Assembly: GCA_028753945.1 (NCBI GenBank)
Contig: JAPNXP010000015.1
Span: forward strand, 2,418,001-2,482,000
DNA: 64,000 nucleotides
Source of the DNA: Hexactinellida sp. DTS-2022
Taxonomy: Eukaryota; Porifera; Hexactinellida
Reading direction: 5' to 3'
In this document: piece after piece, positions 44,581-56,505 of the stretch
Layout of the letters: the number at the start of each line of letters is the position of its first letter
Numbering within the stretch: the stretch's first letter is position 1
Notes under the pieces: generated by a model
What the model was told of the DNA's origin: nothing
The model's database searches: none
What the model saw: the letters and a program-made list of their open reading frames with translations, nothing else
Position numbers and translations under genes: made by a program

Positions 44581-45468
44581 ACCAGTGGGCTGGTTATTGT
44601 ACAGAACAGGGGAAAGAGTCCTGAAGAAATACAGAAAGCTCTCTACTTCCTTGCCGATCACATTGTTGAGAACCATGATAACTGTCCTCATACCAGAGAT
44701 TCGTGGTGCTATATGGGGAAGAATATTGCTGAAGTAAAGGATGACGACACAATTTCACCGGTGAATCTCCGGGCCCCATACCTCACGGCACCAGAACTGG
44801 CTCGCCTCTTGGATGTCTTTCAGAAGTTCGCGAGCATTGCTTTATGTTCCGCCGTAACCCTTGGCAAGACGCAGAACGCGAATGAATCTCTGCACTCCGT
44901 CCTATGGCATAACGCGCCGAAAATCAAGCGTGTCGGCCAGAAGTCCCTCCAAGCCTCTGCAGCGCTGGCGGTCACCACTTTCAACGAGGGCTCTATGTCT
45001 CTGGCTAGCGTGCTTACCAACTTAGGAGTAGCCTGTTCACATAAGACCTTGCTCTATTTCGCGAGAAAGGACAAAGAACGCAACCGGTGTCGTATCAAAG
45101 CTGTCTCTGAAACCCAGAAGAGGAGACGAAGGTTACTCCAGTCCCAGTTTCTGACCGCAGAATCTTCCAGACGCAGGCGGGAAAAGGCTGGGGCAAAGTA
45201 TAAGTCCAAAGCCTTTGGTAGTGAAGCTTCATCGAGTACCCCTGCGAAGAAAGCCGTTGCAAAAGCGTCCACTGGTGACGGATCAGACACCGTTTGCGAA
45301 GAGTGCCAGTTGCGAAATTGTCCGATCGGAAGAAAGCGGAAGACCGATGACTGGGTGTTTTGCGAATTCTGCGACCAGTGGTATCACGCTAGGTGCATGA
45401 AAGTGACCCTGAAGGAAGTGGGAGATGAACCATTCCAGTGTTTCGACTGTGAAGAGCAAGATCCTTAG
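44581..45468 (+). pseudogene. Mutator-like transposase C-terminal part with PHD finger
   Basis: An open frame without a stop from 44581; the first ATG is 44713 (251 codons). The region reads YFLADHIVENHDNCP, TQNANESLHSVLWH and LAVTTFNEGSMS, phrases of the Mutator-like transposase domain seen in invertebrate repeats, then a basic stretch and a C-terminal PHD finger (CEEC, CEFCDQWYHARC, CFDC). Just upstream, WAGYCTEQGK can be read in another frame, implying a one-base shift at about 44610; nothing of the N-terminal half is present. GC content is clearly higher than the surroundings. It is best read as a truncated element or an isolated exon; an intact host-adopted gene cannot be excluded. Confidence 0.7.
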
Positions 45469-45469
45469 A

Positions 45470-48025
45470 TATATTTGTGTTAATAACCTTAGATTGCATG
45501 TATTTGTCTTGAATTTGTCTTTCTTCCTCATTATCTCCAAATAAATTTATTGCAATACTGAATATGAGAGAATCTAGTGAACTCCGAAAGTATTTATAAT
45601 AGAAACTATAAATTTGGGGGTTATGTAGTATACATATATATGTAAAACAATAGCAGAGCGTTTTCTAACTTTTTTATTAATTCAAATTGTTATAAGGCCA
45701 AGAATCCCAAAAAAGTACAAATTCCATACGTAATTGGACCTAATATATTAATATTCTAATTAACTAAATTAATTTTGACAAAATTGGAGATTTTGGCGGG
45801 TACCCGTATCGAACGCATATTGATTTGACGCGTTGCGAGTTAAAAGCAAAGTAATTCATGCTCTCGTCATTTTCTACTAGGAAAATCTCTTGCTTAGTTA
45901 CTATAGCAACGGAAAGTATGTATTTACATATTTGTGTCAAAACTATTTTGAAAATCTAAGATTTTTTTTATAAAATAATTACTATATAGTATGTCATAGG
46001 AACTGAAGCACTAATTGAATTGAGTCCGTAAATGTCCTTTTTTTTTACCCATCACAAGCATTCTCGAGTAGTCGTAGGTAGCGTTAAAATTTTCCAAGGA
46101 GTTTTGGGTTAATTGTCAAAGTTAGGTGCCCCTACAACAGGGTAATCAGATTACTAGTTTAAAATAAGGACACGTTTAAAATTAAAGAGATCGCAGCTTG
46201 AGAAACCCAGTATTAGATTAGTAGAACATTTGAGAATACTTTTGTACAAGGACATGGGCTAGTATACTTTAATAATTTTGAGTATGGTTGAACAACAAAG
46301 TTATTATACAGGTAGAGGAGTGTATTATTAGACAAAAAGACTGTAATTTTTTTTTTAAAAATACAAAAGGACAGTGTAAAAAAGCAGTTAGCCTGAGAAG
46401 GACTGTCCTTCTAAAAATAGGACATTTGTATAGTAACCCGCTTATTATGACTCCTGGTTCCATTGAGTTTGTATTTAGTTGGTTTCGCTTATTATGAATT
46501 CTCTTAATTAATAGGTTTTTTCTGTGTTATTTTATTTCTTCTTAATTCTACTTTGGTTTTTGGTGATATCTATCGCCTCTGAAGAGCCAGCCTCAGCCAG
46601 GCCCAGGATTTGAGGCTTTAGAGGATGAATCCGTTCTAATTCTCAATATATTTCTTATAGTTCTAATATTTTTGCAAGTGGACGCCTGATATCATGACGG
46701 GAATTATTGGCGCACAGTAAAGGGGGCATTCGCCCCCCCCCCCCATGCCTTGACATTGGACACAATATGCTTAGAATCTTCCACCATCCCAACATCAAAT
46801 TAGTCAACATTTGTAATATCCGGCATTTATACAGTTGTAGTAGATTTTCCACAAGTTTTAGACAAAACAGAGTATAATTGAATATTGTTATAGTATTTCT
46901 TAATGATAATTAACAAATCATGTCTTTAAGCGATAATAGGGGAACTTAACTGTATAGAATTCCCCATACTTTTAATCGAGACTTGTAAATTGGGTGCTAT
47001 TAAGGAGATTCAATGGCAAATTTTCGACACCCGATGACCCCTAAATATTATTGTATTTTTGAACAGTACTAGTAATTCTAAGAAGGATATAGATGCTCAA
47101 AATCTCAAAAATCGAAAAATTTGAATTAGATATTCATAGTCAAAGTTTAGCCTAATAGTGAATCCATACTAGTCAATCTAAATTCTAGCTATTTACTCTA
47201 TTTGGTGCAAGTTCTATTATAGTGCAAGTTTAACTCTACTACATTAGTACTATGCATTATGCCACACAGAATTTTCAATATCTATTTAATTCTTTTTTTC
47301 TATAGATTTTCAAAAAATCACTCGATTTTATCAGAATTTTGGCATTATATAATAATTAAGTCTATAACTTTGTATAAAAGATTGAAAATCGACACGGCTT
47401 CTGTACAAGAACAACTGACAAGGGTCATTTTCGAGGCATAGTTTTTTTCTCTCAAACTTATACTTTTTGAAATACACATAAGAATTCAAAGGTCACTCTC
47501 AGGAAATCATGCGGAATTATTTTTTTACAAAATGACGGTAATAGTGACCTTTAGTGAAGTCAAAAAGGTCAAATAGTTACAAATTTTGAAAAAAAAATTC
47601 AGAATCAAAAGCCTAACATTTCAAAGTATATTTGGAAATGCTAATAATACAGGAAATATGGTTTTAGGTATATTTGTATAAATCTGCCATTGAATCTCCT
47701 TAAAGCAACTCCACTGTATTAGCTTTTGAGTAAATAACTACTTGAAAGTTAATATACTTGACAATGAGCCTTTGTGATAATTGGAATAATTGATCCGAAT
47801 TATATAATAAATGGTACCATAATTAGATATACAATAAAACACTGCAAATTCCACCATTTTTATTATATTTTTCAACATGTCTTCGTTGTGAAAAGGTCCA
47901 ATATTTTTGAGATAGGTCCTATACGCACTATTACGCAGGCCTTAAGAACTTACTGATTATAATAACCATTTTCCGAACACTGTTTATTTCCTATTTATTA
48001 TTATGTTGGTTTTAAGAACATCATG
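45470..48025. other. Long intergenic stretch
   Basis: Nothing convincing. TTATTATGA phrases near 46436-46500 resemble pogo-type miniature ends, a poly-C tract lies at 46733-46744, and GTTCAC/GAATTCA-like repeats are scattered. Short frames have no recognisable content. Confidence 0.4.
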
Positions 48026-48033
48026 TGCTGATT

Positions 48034-49171
48034 AGTGGCGTAGCCAGGATTTTTGTCAAGGGGAGAAAAATTGCCAAAGAAGGATAAATGTGGACATAAA
48101 CTACACTCCCCTGAAAAAGTATTTTTAAAAACAATAAGAATTCTAATGCAGACACAATAATCTTCTGGCAGCATTTTAGCGGCTCTTTATAAGAATTGGA
48201 GAATACGAGTCTAAAATAGGAACAACCAGATAATTAAAGTTCACGAATGACTGAATAAACTCTATTCATTTCATCTCAAATTGACGCAAGTTTAGTCGTT
48301 CAAGTCCAACTCCCCAAAAGCGTTCGTTCAGTTTGCTGGTCGTTAAAAGTACGGCAAGCATGCATGAGTTCACAAGGCATGTCCGGAAATAGCACTTTTG
48401 CAGTGATTAAATGGATCATTATTTATAATTTATCGTTGTTCAGTTCAGTTCAGTTCGTCCGTTCGTTCTGTTCAAGTTAGATAAGCATTTAGGTCAGTGT
48501 TTCTCAAAGTGGGCCGTAGAGCCCCCTGGGGGGCGCTGAAAGGTTGTTGGGGGGCGGCCATGCAGCAAGGTGGCGCTGGGGGGGCGCTAAGGGGTTTTAG
48601 AATGCGAAACAGAAATTTAACTTCATGTCAAAACAGCGATAACATATTCCTAAATATTAATTAGCAATAAGTCTAACAAATACTTCAAGGATCAACTATT
48701 TACAGTGGCAATTACTATCGTATTGGTGATTATTAACAAAAGCCAGTCCTTTAAAAATGAATGATCAATACAATTTTTACCTTGTACAGGCTTTCCTAAT
48801 CAAATAAAGCAGAATCTTGTTCTTTCAAACAGTTATTAATTAACCTTATAACAGTCAGTGATCTCTTTAATTTAATTATAAAACGATTCTAAACCGAAAG
48901 AATTGATGAACTCGATCGAATAAATGAATAGTAAAAGTAAATGTAGACTGATAGTGCTGATTCATTAAATTAAATACGTTTTGTTAAACAATTACAAAAT
49001 TAATATTGAGATTTTGTGGAGGGGGGCGGTATCAATGGAAAATTGTTGACATGGGGCGCTGTCCGAAAAAAGTTTGAGAAACACTGATTTAGGTGAACCT
49101 TTCATTCTCTGGGAGCAACACTGTAAGAGCGGAGGGATTGTTCCCCCTGCTCCCAATTGGCTACGCTACTG
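48034..49171. mobile_element. hAT-type element upstream of the LRR gene
   Basis: The ends AGTGGCGTAGCCAGG and GGCTACGCTACTG, with 8-bp duplication TGCTGATT (48026-48033, and 49172-49179 allowing one base at the junction). It contains a second hAT element at 48495-49086 and an AACGAAC-rich segment. Its right end is 166 bp from the LRR start codon. Confidence 0.8.
48495..49086. mobile_element. hAT-type element (nested)
   Basis: The ends CAGTGTTTCTCAAAGTGGG and AGTTTGAGAAACACTG, with a perfect 8-bp duplication ATTTAGGT (48487-48494, 49087-49094). GGGGGGCG blocks lie near both ends. No transposase. Confidence 0.92.
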
Positions 49172-49226
49172 TGCTGATTGTGGAACTTTCTTTTGTGACT
49201 AAGCGACTAAGGGCTAGAAATTAGCC

Positions 49227-49281
49227 TAGAATATTACTTATTGTATCAACTTGATAAGTTGATACAATAAATAATATTCTA
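49227..49281. promoter_or_regulatory. 55-bp near-perfect hairpin before the LRR gene
   Basis: TAGAATATTACTTATTG... is mirrored by ...CAATAAATAATATTCTA around a GAT loop; 25 of 26 arm positions pair. It ends 56 bp before the LRR start codon, in the expected 5' leader or core promoter. Its function is unknown; it may be a miniature-element remnant. Confidence 0.6.
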
Positions 49282-49337
49282 AAAAGGGATTTTATATAAA
49301 TTATTTTCTTTTTCTTTAGTGATTAGAAGCTCCATAA

Positions 49338-51806
49338 ATGAGATCTGGGTGTTGTAAAATTACGAAGGAACTTTTGAATACACACACTACTAATTCTAAT
49401 CAAGATAATATTTTCTTAAATTTGCCAAATATAGGATTACAATCGATTGATCGCCTCCAACAACTTTGTCCTAATGTTCAAGTACTTTTTCTTAACGGGA
49501 ATTTAATTCAAGAAATTAATACCACTTTTCTTCAACTTCGGAATATATGGATTTTGGACATTTCTCAAAATAAACTTCAGTCACTAGATGGACTTGAACA
49601 ATTTATTGTTCTCGGTTCTGTCAATTTGTCTAGAAATTATATTTCATGGAAAGAGTTACGTAAAATCTCTCATGTTACATTCCTTAGTCTTTATCTATTT
49701 AAAAATCACCAGTTGGATCAAGACCCCCATTACCGAGAACATGTTATTGATTTGTTTTCAAAAGTTTGGTTTCTCGATGGCATTTTAATAACTGCAGAGG
49801 AGAGGAAACGTATCGATGGTTTCTTTGAGCTAGAGTCGCACAAATTAGTCAATCCAGTGCGTAGGAAGTCTCCACGCAATCGTAATTTTATCCCTACTAT
49901 TAAAAAGAAAATTATGACTAATGGATTCTATGGTGTTTGGACAGAGAGATTTATGAAAGAATTTCCATTGAATTTCACTCAGGATCCTTTTCTAGATTCA
50001 CGTCGTATATCATTTCTATTCAATTCATTGTTGGAATGTTATCGGTTAAACCCTAATTCTAATTTTAATGATAACTTTGAATTCCTAAATGGACTTTCAT
50101 CGCTAATTGAAGCTAGGAAAAAATTCCCAGAAAATTGTAACATGTTGTTGCTCTTTATTATAGTATACATTTTATTCTCACTTCCTAAGGCATTAATAGT
50201 TGAATGTCTAGTTAAAACGGAACTTCAGAATATACATGAACTAAGCTGCACTCAGTTGTTTTTGACAGGCTCGTACCAACTACTTAAATTCATTGCATCG
50301 GTGCTATTAGCATCTTTATTAGTAGACAGAGAAAATGGCATAAAATGTGGCTTATATGAAAAACTGTTTGATGCAATTTATCTATCCGTTTACGAAATCT
50401 TTACAGAGAAATCATCAATAACTTATCAAAATTCTAATTATTGCTTGTTAGCTAGTGAAGTATTGGAACCTTTTTGCTTAATTCAGAAATTTTTTGAACT
50501 TATTGGGGAAGATGAAGGCGTTAGTAAGTTAGTTGTTGTTGCAACCCGAGATCCTTTTATTCTGAAAGAAATTAACGAAATTAAAATATCTTCAACTGGA
50601 GATAAATGGGTTAAGTATCAAGAAATTTCTGCCCTCCTTTTACATAAGTCTGTTCCGAATCTTATATATTCTACATTGGAAACTTCATACCTTTCATCAT
50701 TAGACTATGAAAATAGAGGATTTCCGTTTCCTGATATTCACGATCAATCAAAAATTGAAAATAATTTATGCTATGAAGAATTTACTGAAGATTTTCCCCA
50801 AAAATATCAACAGAATGCTTCCATAGTACGTCCAGGCGATTTTGTACGGCTGCACAATAACAAACTTGCCCGTGTGATAACTATCACTGCTCCAGATCTT
50901 GCTCTCTTATCAGCAACTTCACAATCTGTAACCGAATTTATATATGTCAAGACAACTAAGTTAGCATGGGATCCAATTGGAAGATGGATAGTAAAAGAAA
51001 ATATGAAATCACAAATTAATAACATTTCAAATTCTTCAACTCCATCGACGACCACTTTTTATATTTCTCGCCCTTCTTCTATTTGTGAATCATCAAATTA
51101 TAATATTTCTGAGATTTCCAATAATCAACTATCAGATTCTTTACACTGTAATTCGTTAATAAATACTGATGAACAAACAAATTTACAAGTTAATTATAAA
51201 GACGTAATGTCGTCCCAACAAAGTTTAGAAGAGTTGAAGCAAGAACGAAAATATATCCAACATGTAATAAATCAAATGCACCATGAACTTTGTCGGGAGA
51301 TCCACAATGTTTACCAACATGGAGAAAACGCTCATTTGAATACCAGATTTGTAAATGCTCAGCGCTCATTTGATAACTTATTTATCGATAATTCTAAGAC
51401 ATTACCTTCAATGTGTTACGGCGTTATTAAACCTCGCTCTAAATCATGTTCAACACAACGTTCACAGTCGGAATTTTCCAGTACTTGTCGACTTTCAAGT
51501 CAAAATAATATTAGTAATAATAATTCTGCGCGTACACCTCAAAGTTGGATCGAAGTGGCCAACACCAGGGATTTTGCTTCACCATCAATTTGTAATTTAG
51601 CTATTCAGATAGACACAAAAAAATCGAAGTCATTTACCAAATGGTCACCTAGCAGTTCATTCTGCAGATTTTCTTACAAGTCTAAAAAGCGGTCACATAA
51701 TCAAAATGATGCCATGAAATCCGAACCATTATTATGCGTGATTGGAAATAATGTAGCCCTTGGAATTGACGTAACCAATGTTAATTCCCAGTCATTTTCT
51801 ATATAA
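49338..51806 (+). CDS. Leucine-rich-repeat protein, 822 residues, single exon
   Basis: Residues 28-125 form about four SDS22-type leucine-rich repeats (LQSIDRLQQLCPNVQVLFLN, IWILDISQNKLQSLDGLEQF, VNLSRNYISWKELRKI), closed by a cap-like segment (DPHYREHVIDLFSKVWFLDG). A basic stretch follows (about 172-193), then a helical region with one hydrophobic segment near 270-288 (LLLFIIVYILFSLP), a short PGDFVRLHNNKLARVITI stretch near 495 that could be a small beta-barrel, and a serine/asparagine-rich, probably disordered tail from about 555 with a coiled-coil-like SLEELKQERKYIQHVINQM. No family beyond the LRR was recognised. ATG 49338 is preceded by AT-rich sequence. A protein-interaction scaffold is the likely role. 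Confidence 0.8.
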   Translation: MRSGCCKITKELLNTHTTNSNQDNIFLNLPNIGLQSIDRLQQLCPNVQVLFLNGNLIQEINTTFLQLRNIWILDISQNKLQSLDGLEQFIVLGSVNLSRNYISWKELRKISHVTFLSLYLFKNHQLDQDPHYREHVIDLFSKVWFLDGILITAEERKRIDGFFELESHKLVNPVRRKSPRNRNFIPTIKKKIMTNGFYGVWTERFMKEFPLNFTQDPFLDSRRISFLFNSLLECYRLNPNSNFNDNFEFLNGLSSLIEARKKFPENCNMLLLFIIVYILFSLPKALIVECLVKTELQNIHELSCTQLFLTGSYQLLKFIASVLLASLLVDRENGIKCGLYEKLFDAIYLSVYEIFTEKSSITYQNSNYCLLASEVLEPFCLIQKFFELIGEDEGVSKLVVVATRDPFILKEINEIKISSTGDKWVKYQEISALLLHKSVPNLIYSTLETSYLSSLDYENRGFPFPDIHDQSKIENNLCYEEFTEDFPQKYQQNASIVRPGDFVRLHNNKLARVITITAPDLALLSATSQSVTEFIYVKTTKLAWDPIGRWIVKENMKSQINNISNSSTPSTTTFYISRPSSICESSNYNISEISNNQLSDSLHCNSLINTDEQTNLQVNYKDVMSSQQSLEELKQERKYIQHVINQMHHELCREIHNVYQHGENAHLNTRFVNAQRSFDNLFIDNSKTLPSMCYGVIKPRSKSCSTQRSQSEFSSTCRLSSQNNISNNNSARTPQSWIEVANTRDFASPSICNLAIQIDTKKSKSFTKWSPSSSFCRFSYKSKKRSHNQNDAMKSEPLLCVIGNNVALGIDVTNVNSQSFSI

Positions 51807-52395
51807 TGTGGTTTAATTGTCATTATATATCTCATTATTATTTATTGCAAACAAAATTTAATGAACTAATAAGTTTAATTGATTGTTATTTCTACTTAAT
51901 AATGTAATGCTAATGATATGATATAATGATTATTCGATTGAACTTCAAGCAGTGGCTGATCCAGAAATGTTTGTGGGTTGGGCGTAACTACACTTAGGGG
52001 CTGTGGGGCGCACCGTAAGGCCCCAAGTGGGTCCAGAGGTGAAGCCCCAGGACGCTTAGTCACATTTAAATCTTATGATAGTAATTAACTTGTTATTATT
52101 GAATATACATACACTTCTTCCCTAATTATCCGCCTTTTCGCCTTTGTTAAAAAACATAGATAAATTTGGTATATCAAAAATTAATTCAGTAAGGGATGAC
52201 GGCGAAGTTTTCCGGATAATAAGCTAAAATTACTTGTTACAAATATATACGAAGTAACTTTGTCTTCAGTATGTTTGGTTAATTATAGTATCATGAGCAA
52301 TTCAAGTCCCACAAGCTATTCTTTTACCTTCAAGAAATTTTGATATGAACACCGGGTGCGTGCAAAAATTTTAGACATTCAAAACACTATAAAAG
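51807..52395. other. 3' flank of the LRR gene
   Basis: AT-rich 3' region, then a GC-richer patch (51950-52060, GGGGCTGTGGGGCGC and GGGTCCAGAGGTGAAGCCCC) that looks like the end of a decayed hAT-type element. No gene. Confidence 0.4.
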
Positions 52396-52688
52396 CAAGG
52401 TTGAAACCGAATACTGATATATTTTGTTGAACCGAATATTATTTGCCGAATAGTTGATATTTGGTTGCCAACCTGATATATCACTATTCGGTCTCCCGAC
52501 CGAATAGTGATATCATATCTATGTATTCGTATTCGGTTGTCGTAACCGAATATTATCAGTATTTGTATTCGGTTACTCAACCAAATATCATTATTCGTAT
52601 TCGGCTACTCAACCTAATATCAATATTTGTATTCGGTAGGGCAACTATTCATGAATACTGATATTCGGTTCGAGCTATTTCAACCTTG
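52396..52688. mobile_element. hAT-type miniature element with ACCGAATA repeats
   Basis: The ends CAAGGTTGAAACCGAATA and CTATTTCAACCTTG. Flanks CTATAAAAG and CTATAAAG match apart from one A. The interior is made of diverged ACCGAATATTA / TATTCGGT repeats. Confidence 0.85.
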
Positions 52689-52819
52689 CTATAAAGCTAT
52701 TCTTGATATGCGTCCAGGGATTTGACATGTCCCCTCGGAAGTGAAACTTTTGTGGTGGAGGATACATATATCCGCGCATGTGTAGAAGTTTAGTTTAGGT
52801 ACTTGTTTTTCATTCAGCC

Positions 52820-53345
52820 CACAGTGGGCATTTTCGTGTAAGTGGAAATAGGAAAACTATGCTAGATTCACTCAAATGAAGCATTATTGACATATAAGTT
52901 ATCGGTAGCTGTAAACTGAATGACATCGTCAAAAATGATCTCCTATACGTAGTTATATACAATTCATGATAATTAAGTAGTAAATTATATTTAGGGTTTG
53001 TTAACAAAAAATTTTGTTCACCCATGATGATAAATTAGATTTCTTTAAACATGGTATATTTTTCCAAAAATCCTAATATATATATGGTTCAAACTTCAAA
53101 GTCATTGAATGACCCACGTCGAGCCTTTTCGCGCATTTAGAAACTTTTTTATTTGAATATTACATCACCTAGGTTTTAATGCTAGTAAAACCCAGTTTTG
53201 GCAATATTATTGACATTTGAGTATTTCAAAAAAGTATGTTTCCACATATTTGCCGATAGTACAGCTACCTGCTAAACTTTAATTCATCTAATTGACACCG
53301 AATTGATTGATATTAGTTAGTCCCAAATGATCGTAATCCATCACT
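52820..53345. mobile_element. Partial copy of the CACAGTGGG-ended element
   Basis: Inverted copy of the right-hand half of 4584-6016: CACAGTGGGCATTTTCGTG end, ACTATGCTAGATTCACTC, GTTAACAAAAAATTTTGTTC, AGCCTTTTCGCGCATTTAG. The other end is missing. Confidence 0.75.
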
Positions 53346-53730
53346 GGATTGGAAGCTCCTCTCACAAAGGTTGCGTTTTGAGAAATTCAAGAGCTCCTCT
53401 ATTGTTCTTGATGGTATATATTTACTAAGTGGTATATCTATTTGTAAAATAAAGTGTTCAGTGCGCCTCCGCGCGGGGTAGAATATTAGTATACAACCTA
53501 CATTTTAAACAATACAGATTTCACTGCACGACACTGCACTATAAGTCCCATCACTTTTTAGATGGCGTAATTGTATTTGTTGTCCGAAACTGAAATATAA
53601 GAAAAAGTCGAGACCAAGAGACTAAGTACTGTTGAGAGTTCCAATCAGTTAAATTGATGTAGTTATAAATATAGTTATAAGATATACTTTTAATCAATCA
53701 ATCAATTTACTAAGAGTGTAAATATTGAGG

Positions 53731-55336
53731 TATTAAAAAGTCCAGTGCGCATGCGCATGAGACCCAGTGTGCATGCACATTAACCCCAGTGCGCATGCAC
53801 ATTAACCCCAGTGCGCATGCGCATTAGGCTCAACACGCATCGCACGCGTCTACTGTCATTCCATTTGGTATAGTACGTATTAATTCTTTTTTGATTTCTT
53901 TTTCCTATTTCGAAAACCTGCCCAGGATAAGGAAATGAACTCCTTATTAGAAAAAGATTTCTCAACTATGAATGTAGAAACGTTAATGGAAACTCATCTC
54001 TTGGATTGTCCACTGCCAATTAGGTTCGTTACTTTATTCTTAAATTATCTCATTTATTGAAAGTCAAGGCCCGACCCCCAAGTTGAATAAGGCTGAACCC
54101 TCACCTTCCAAAAAAAACAAGTTTAATTTTTTTATTGCATATTTAGCAATCTCTATAATTCACTGAAAATTTAATTCAAAAATTCCAATTACTAGGAATT
54201 ATTAACACCGGAAGTACATTATACTCCATATAAATGTATTAATTTTAGAAATCATTTTGAAAGCAAAATACTTGCGACTTGCGCCAGGCTCCAAAAAAAT
54301 CTCATCAAGTATTTGCTGTTTTATGTATTTAGCATATTTATTCAGTAGAAAGAGAAAGCTCTAAATACGTTTCAAATTCAATACAATAATACAATTTTAC
54401 ACGCATCAAAACTATTGTTATTTAATATCATCTTCATTTTGTTCTTAGTTGGTTCACTACATACAGTTCGTTACAACATGCGAGATTATAAGTCTGAAAA
54501 TTATATAAATTTAGTTGTCTTCGCGCTGTTTGGATAATATAATCGACGTTTTATTGAAGATCTAATAATTACCTGTTGTAGAAGTCCCCTAGACTTGTAA
54601 TTCCAATCATAGGCGCCAAGTTTGGGGTTTTGGGGGGGGGGGGGGCTGGGAGCAACACCCGGACCTGTCGGTCGATTTAATTTTTATATGAAAGTGGACC
54701 TTTTGATCGACCAAGGGATGATAGAAGGTGAGAATCACGTTTGTTACTCAATATATCCTGATTTTGTTTCTAAAGAAACAAATCTGGAAATATTTAGTAA
54801 AGATCCCAGTGGCCCCCCAAGTGGCTCCCCCATCTTTGATTATATTTTCCAAAACTTGACGCCTATGATTCCAATGAGGTAATCTTGTCATCAGATATTT
54901 CAGGATTAAGAGCATTTATGGTAGGATTTGAAACGTGTAAATCACAGAACGTTAGTTTTTCAGCCATCTTGTAACTTGGTAAGTTCGTTAGACCCAGAAT
55001 TTCGAATAGTTTATTAAATTATTTTACATATATATATATTATACACACAAATTATTGGCCTATTAAAAAGGATGACTTGGGGTCATTGGTATAAGTAGAA
55101 AACAGCCATTTTCAGTTTTAGTCTCACATTCCAGGTCAACCGCAATTTTAATGCGCATGCACACTGGGGTTAATGCGCATGCACACTGGGATTAATGCGC
55201 ATGCGCACTGGGGTTAATTAATGTGCATGCACACTGGGGTTAATGCGCATGCGTACTGGGGTTAATGCGCATGCACACTGGGGTTAATGCGCATGCACAC
55301 TGGGTCTCATGCGCATGCGCACTGGACTTTTTACTA
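53731..55336. mobile_element. Element E: 1.6-kb non-autonomous element with GCGCATGC tandem-array termini
   Basis: The outer ends mirror each other (AAAAAGTCCAGTGCGCATGC and complement). The left array (53741-53830) has four to five units of about 21-23 bp around CCCAGTGCGCATGCACATTAA; the right array (55150-55328) has about eight units of the complement. Between them is AT-rich sequence with a poly-G stretch and no convincing transposase. The architecture resembles MULEs A-D, but no clear target duplication was found. Confidence 0.75.
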
Positions 55337-55904
55337 TAAGTAAATATTATATTGCAATGAAACCTATTCATATTGATAAACCGCAAAATTAAATTCTTAT
55401 TGTTCACGTGCCTTTGGCTATCATCACCATAACAACAAATTTTATGGTTAGATACGAGTGAAGTTTGCATCTCTATGTTTGAAAGTATGCTGAATTCAAT
55501 GGAGGAAATTGATTAAGTGATTTGGGGTTACAAAAATAAGTAGCCTACTTCCACCTAAATGCCACTGTCGTTTTACGTACAAGTCCATAGTACAATTCTT
55601 AACTGAGGATCATTTAAAATTCATTAATTTATTTTTAATTCACTAACGGTTAACGATAGACTCGATATAAATGTATTCTAACTACTAGCCAGTGACCCGT
55701 CGCCATAAGCAGTGGCATTGGAATAAGTCAGAAACGTGAGTGGTGCGACCCCAAATTATATATAAAGTGATTATTTTAGTATTATACTGATTCCACCTCA
55801 ACTATGAATACATCGCGTAAAGCAATTCCCGAGTTTTCTGACCCAGCTGTATGTCAATCGCTTTGCATTCGTTTTGCCATGCGGACTTATGAAATTGCAG
55901 GAGT

Positions 55905-56505
55905 TTAAGACTCAGGGTTATTATCTATCCGGCGACGGTGTACATGCTTTCTAGAAGTCTTTCCGCTCCACTGCTCTCAGGAATTCCTGAGGTAGACTCA
56001 GCGTTAGACAAGTTGATTGAGCATGGAGTAATGAAGTTCAAGGTGGTCTTGTCTTGGAAGGATTCAGTCTGGTTCGGAGATAAGTGGAGCACAGGCTCAT
56101 CAAAAGTGTGTGACAAGGACAACCCAGCAAGATCCTTGCTCAGACAGGTGGAGCCTCATTCTTTTCTGCCATATACGTATAACATATTACACCTTGCTGT
56201 CGACACTCGCGAACTGCTCAACAAGCTGTAGGATACGGAGATCGTTGATTGGTGCTGCGGGTGCCATTAGCGCAGCGAACCAAAAGCTAGGCGTAGTTAG
56301 TGCCGACGAACAAACAAATACGCCGCAAGCTGTAGATCTTCCGGCAGCTCAAATGAAATTGATGGCGGAATCCAAAGATCTTCGGTAATAAATCCGTGTT
56401 GCCATCCATCTATTGCGATGATAAACACTTGGTGTGCAGAATTTAACTTAATTTTATTTTCCAAGAGGCCCAACTTAAGTGGGAGAATTCCCTATAGTTA
56501 TCACG
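55905..56505 (-). pseudogene. Relic of a GC-rich transposon-like gene, 3' part
   Basis: On the minus strand in broken frames: HRNRWMATRIYY, then SFWFAALMAPAAPINDLRIL, then KDLAGLSLSHTFDEPV. These continue the coding relic at 59870-60850 in the same order as an uncharacterised multicopy protein family I recall from cnidarians and arthropods. Frameshifts and stops are frequent. It is separated from the rest by three nested transposons (56512-59857). I cannot name the family. Confidence 0.55.

Noticed and set aside
54622..54882. 86-codon frame inside element E starting MGFWGGGGLG
   Set aside because: It begins in a poly-G tract and has no recognisable domain; no evidence that it is a transposase remnant.
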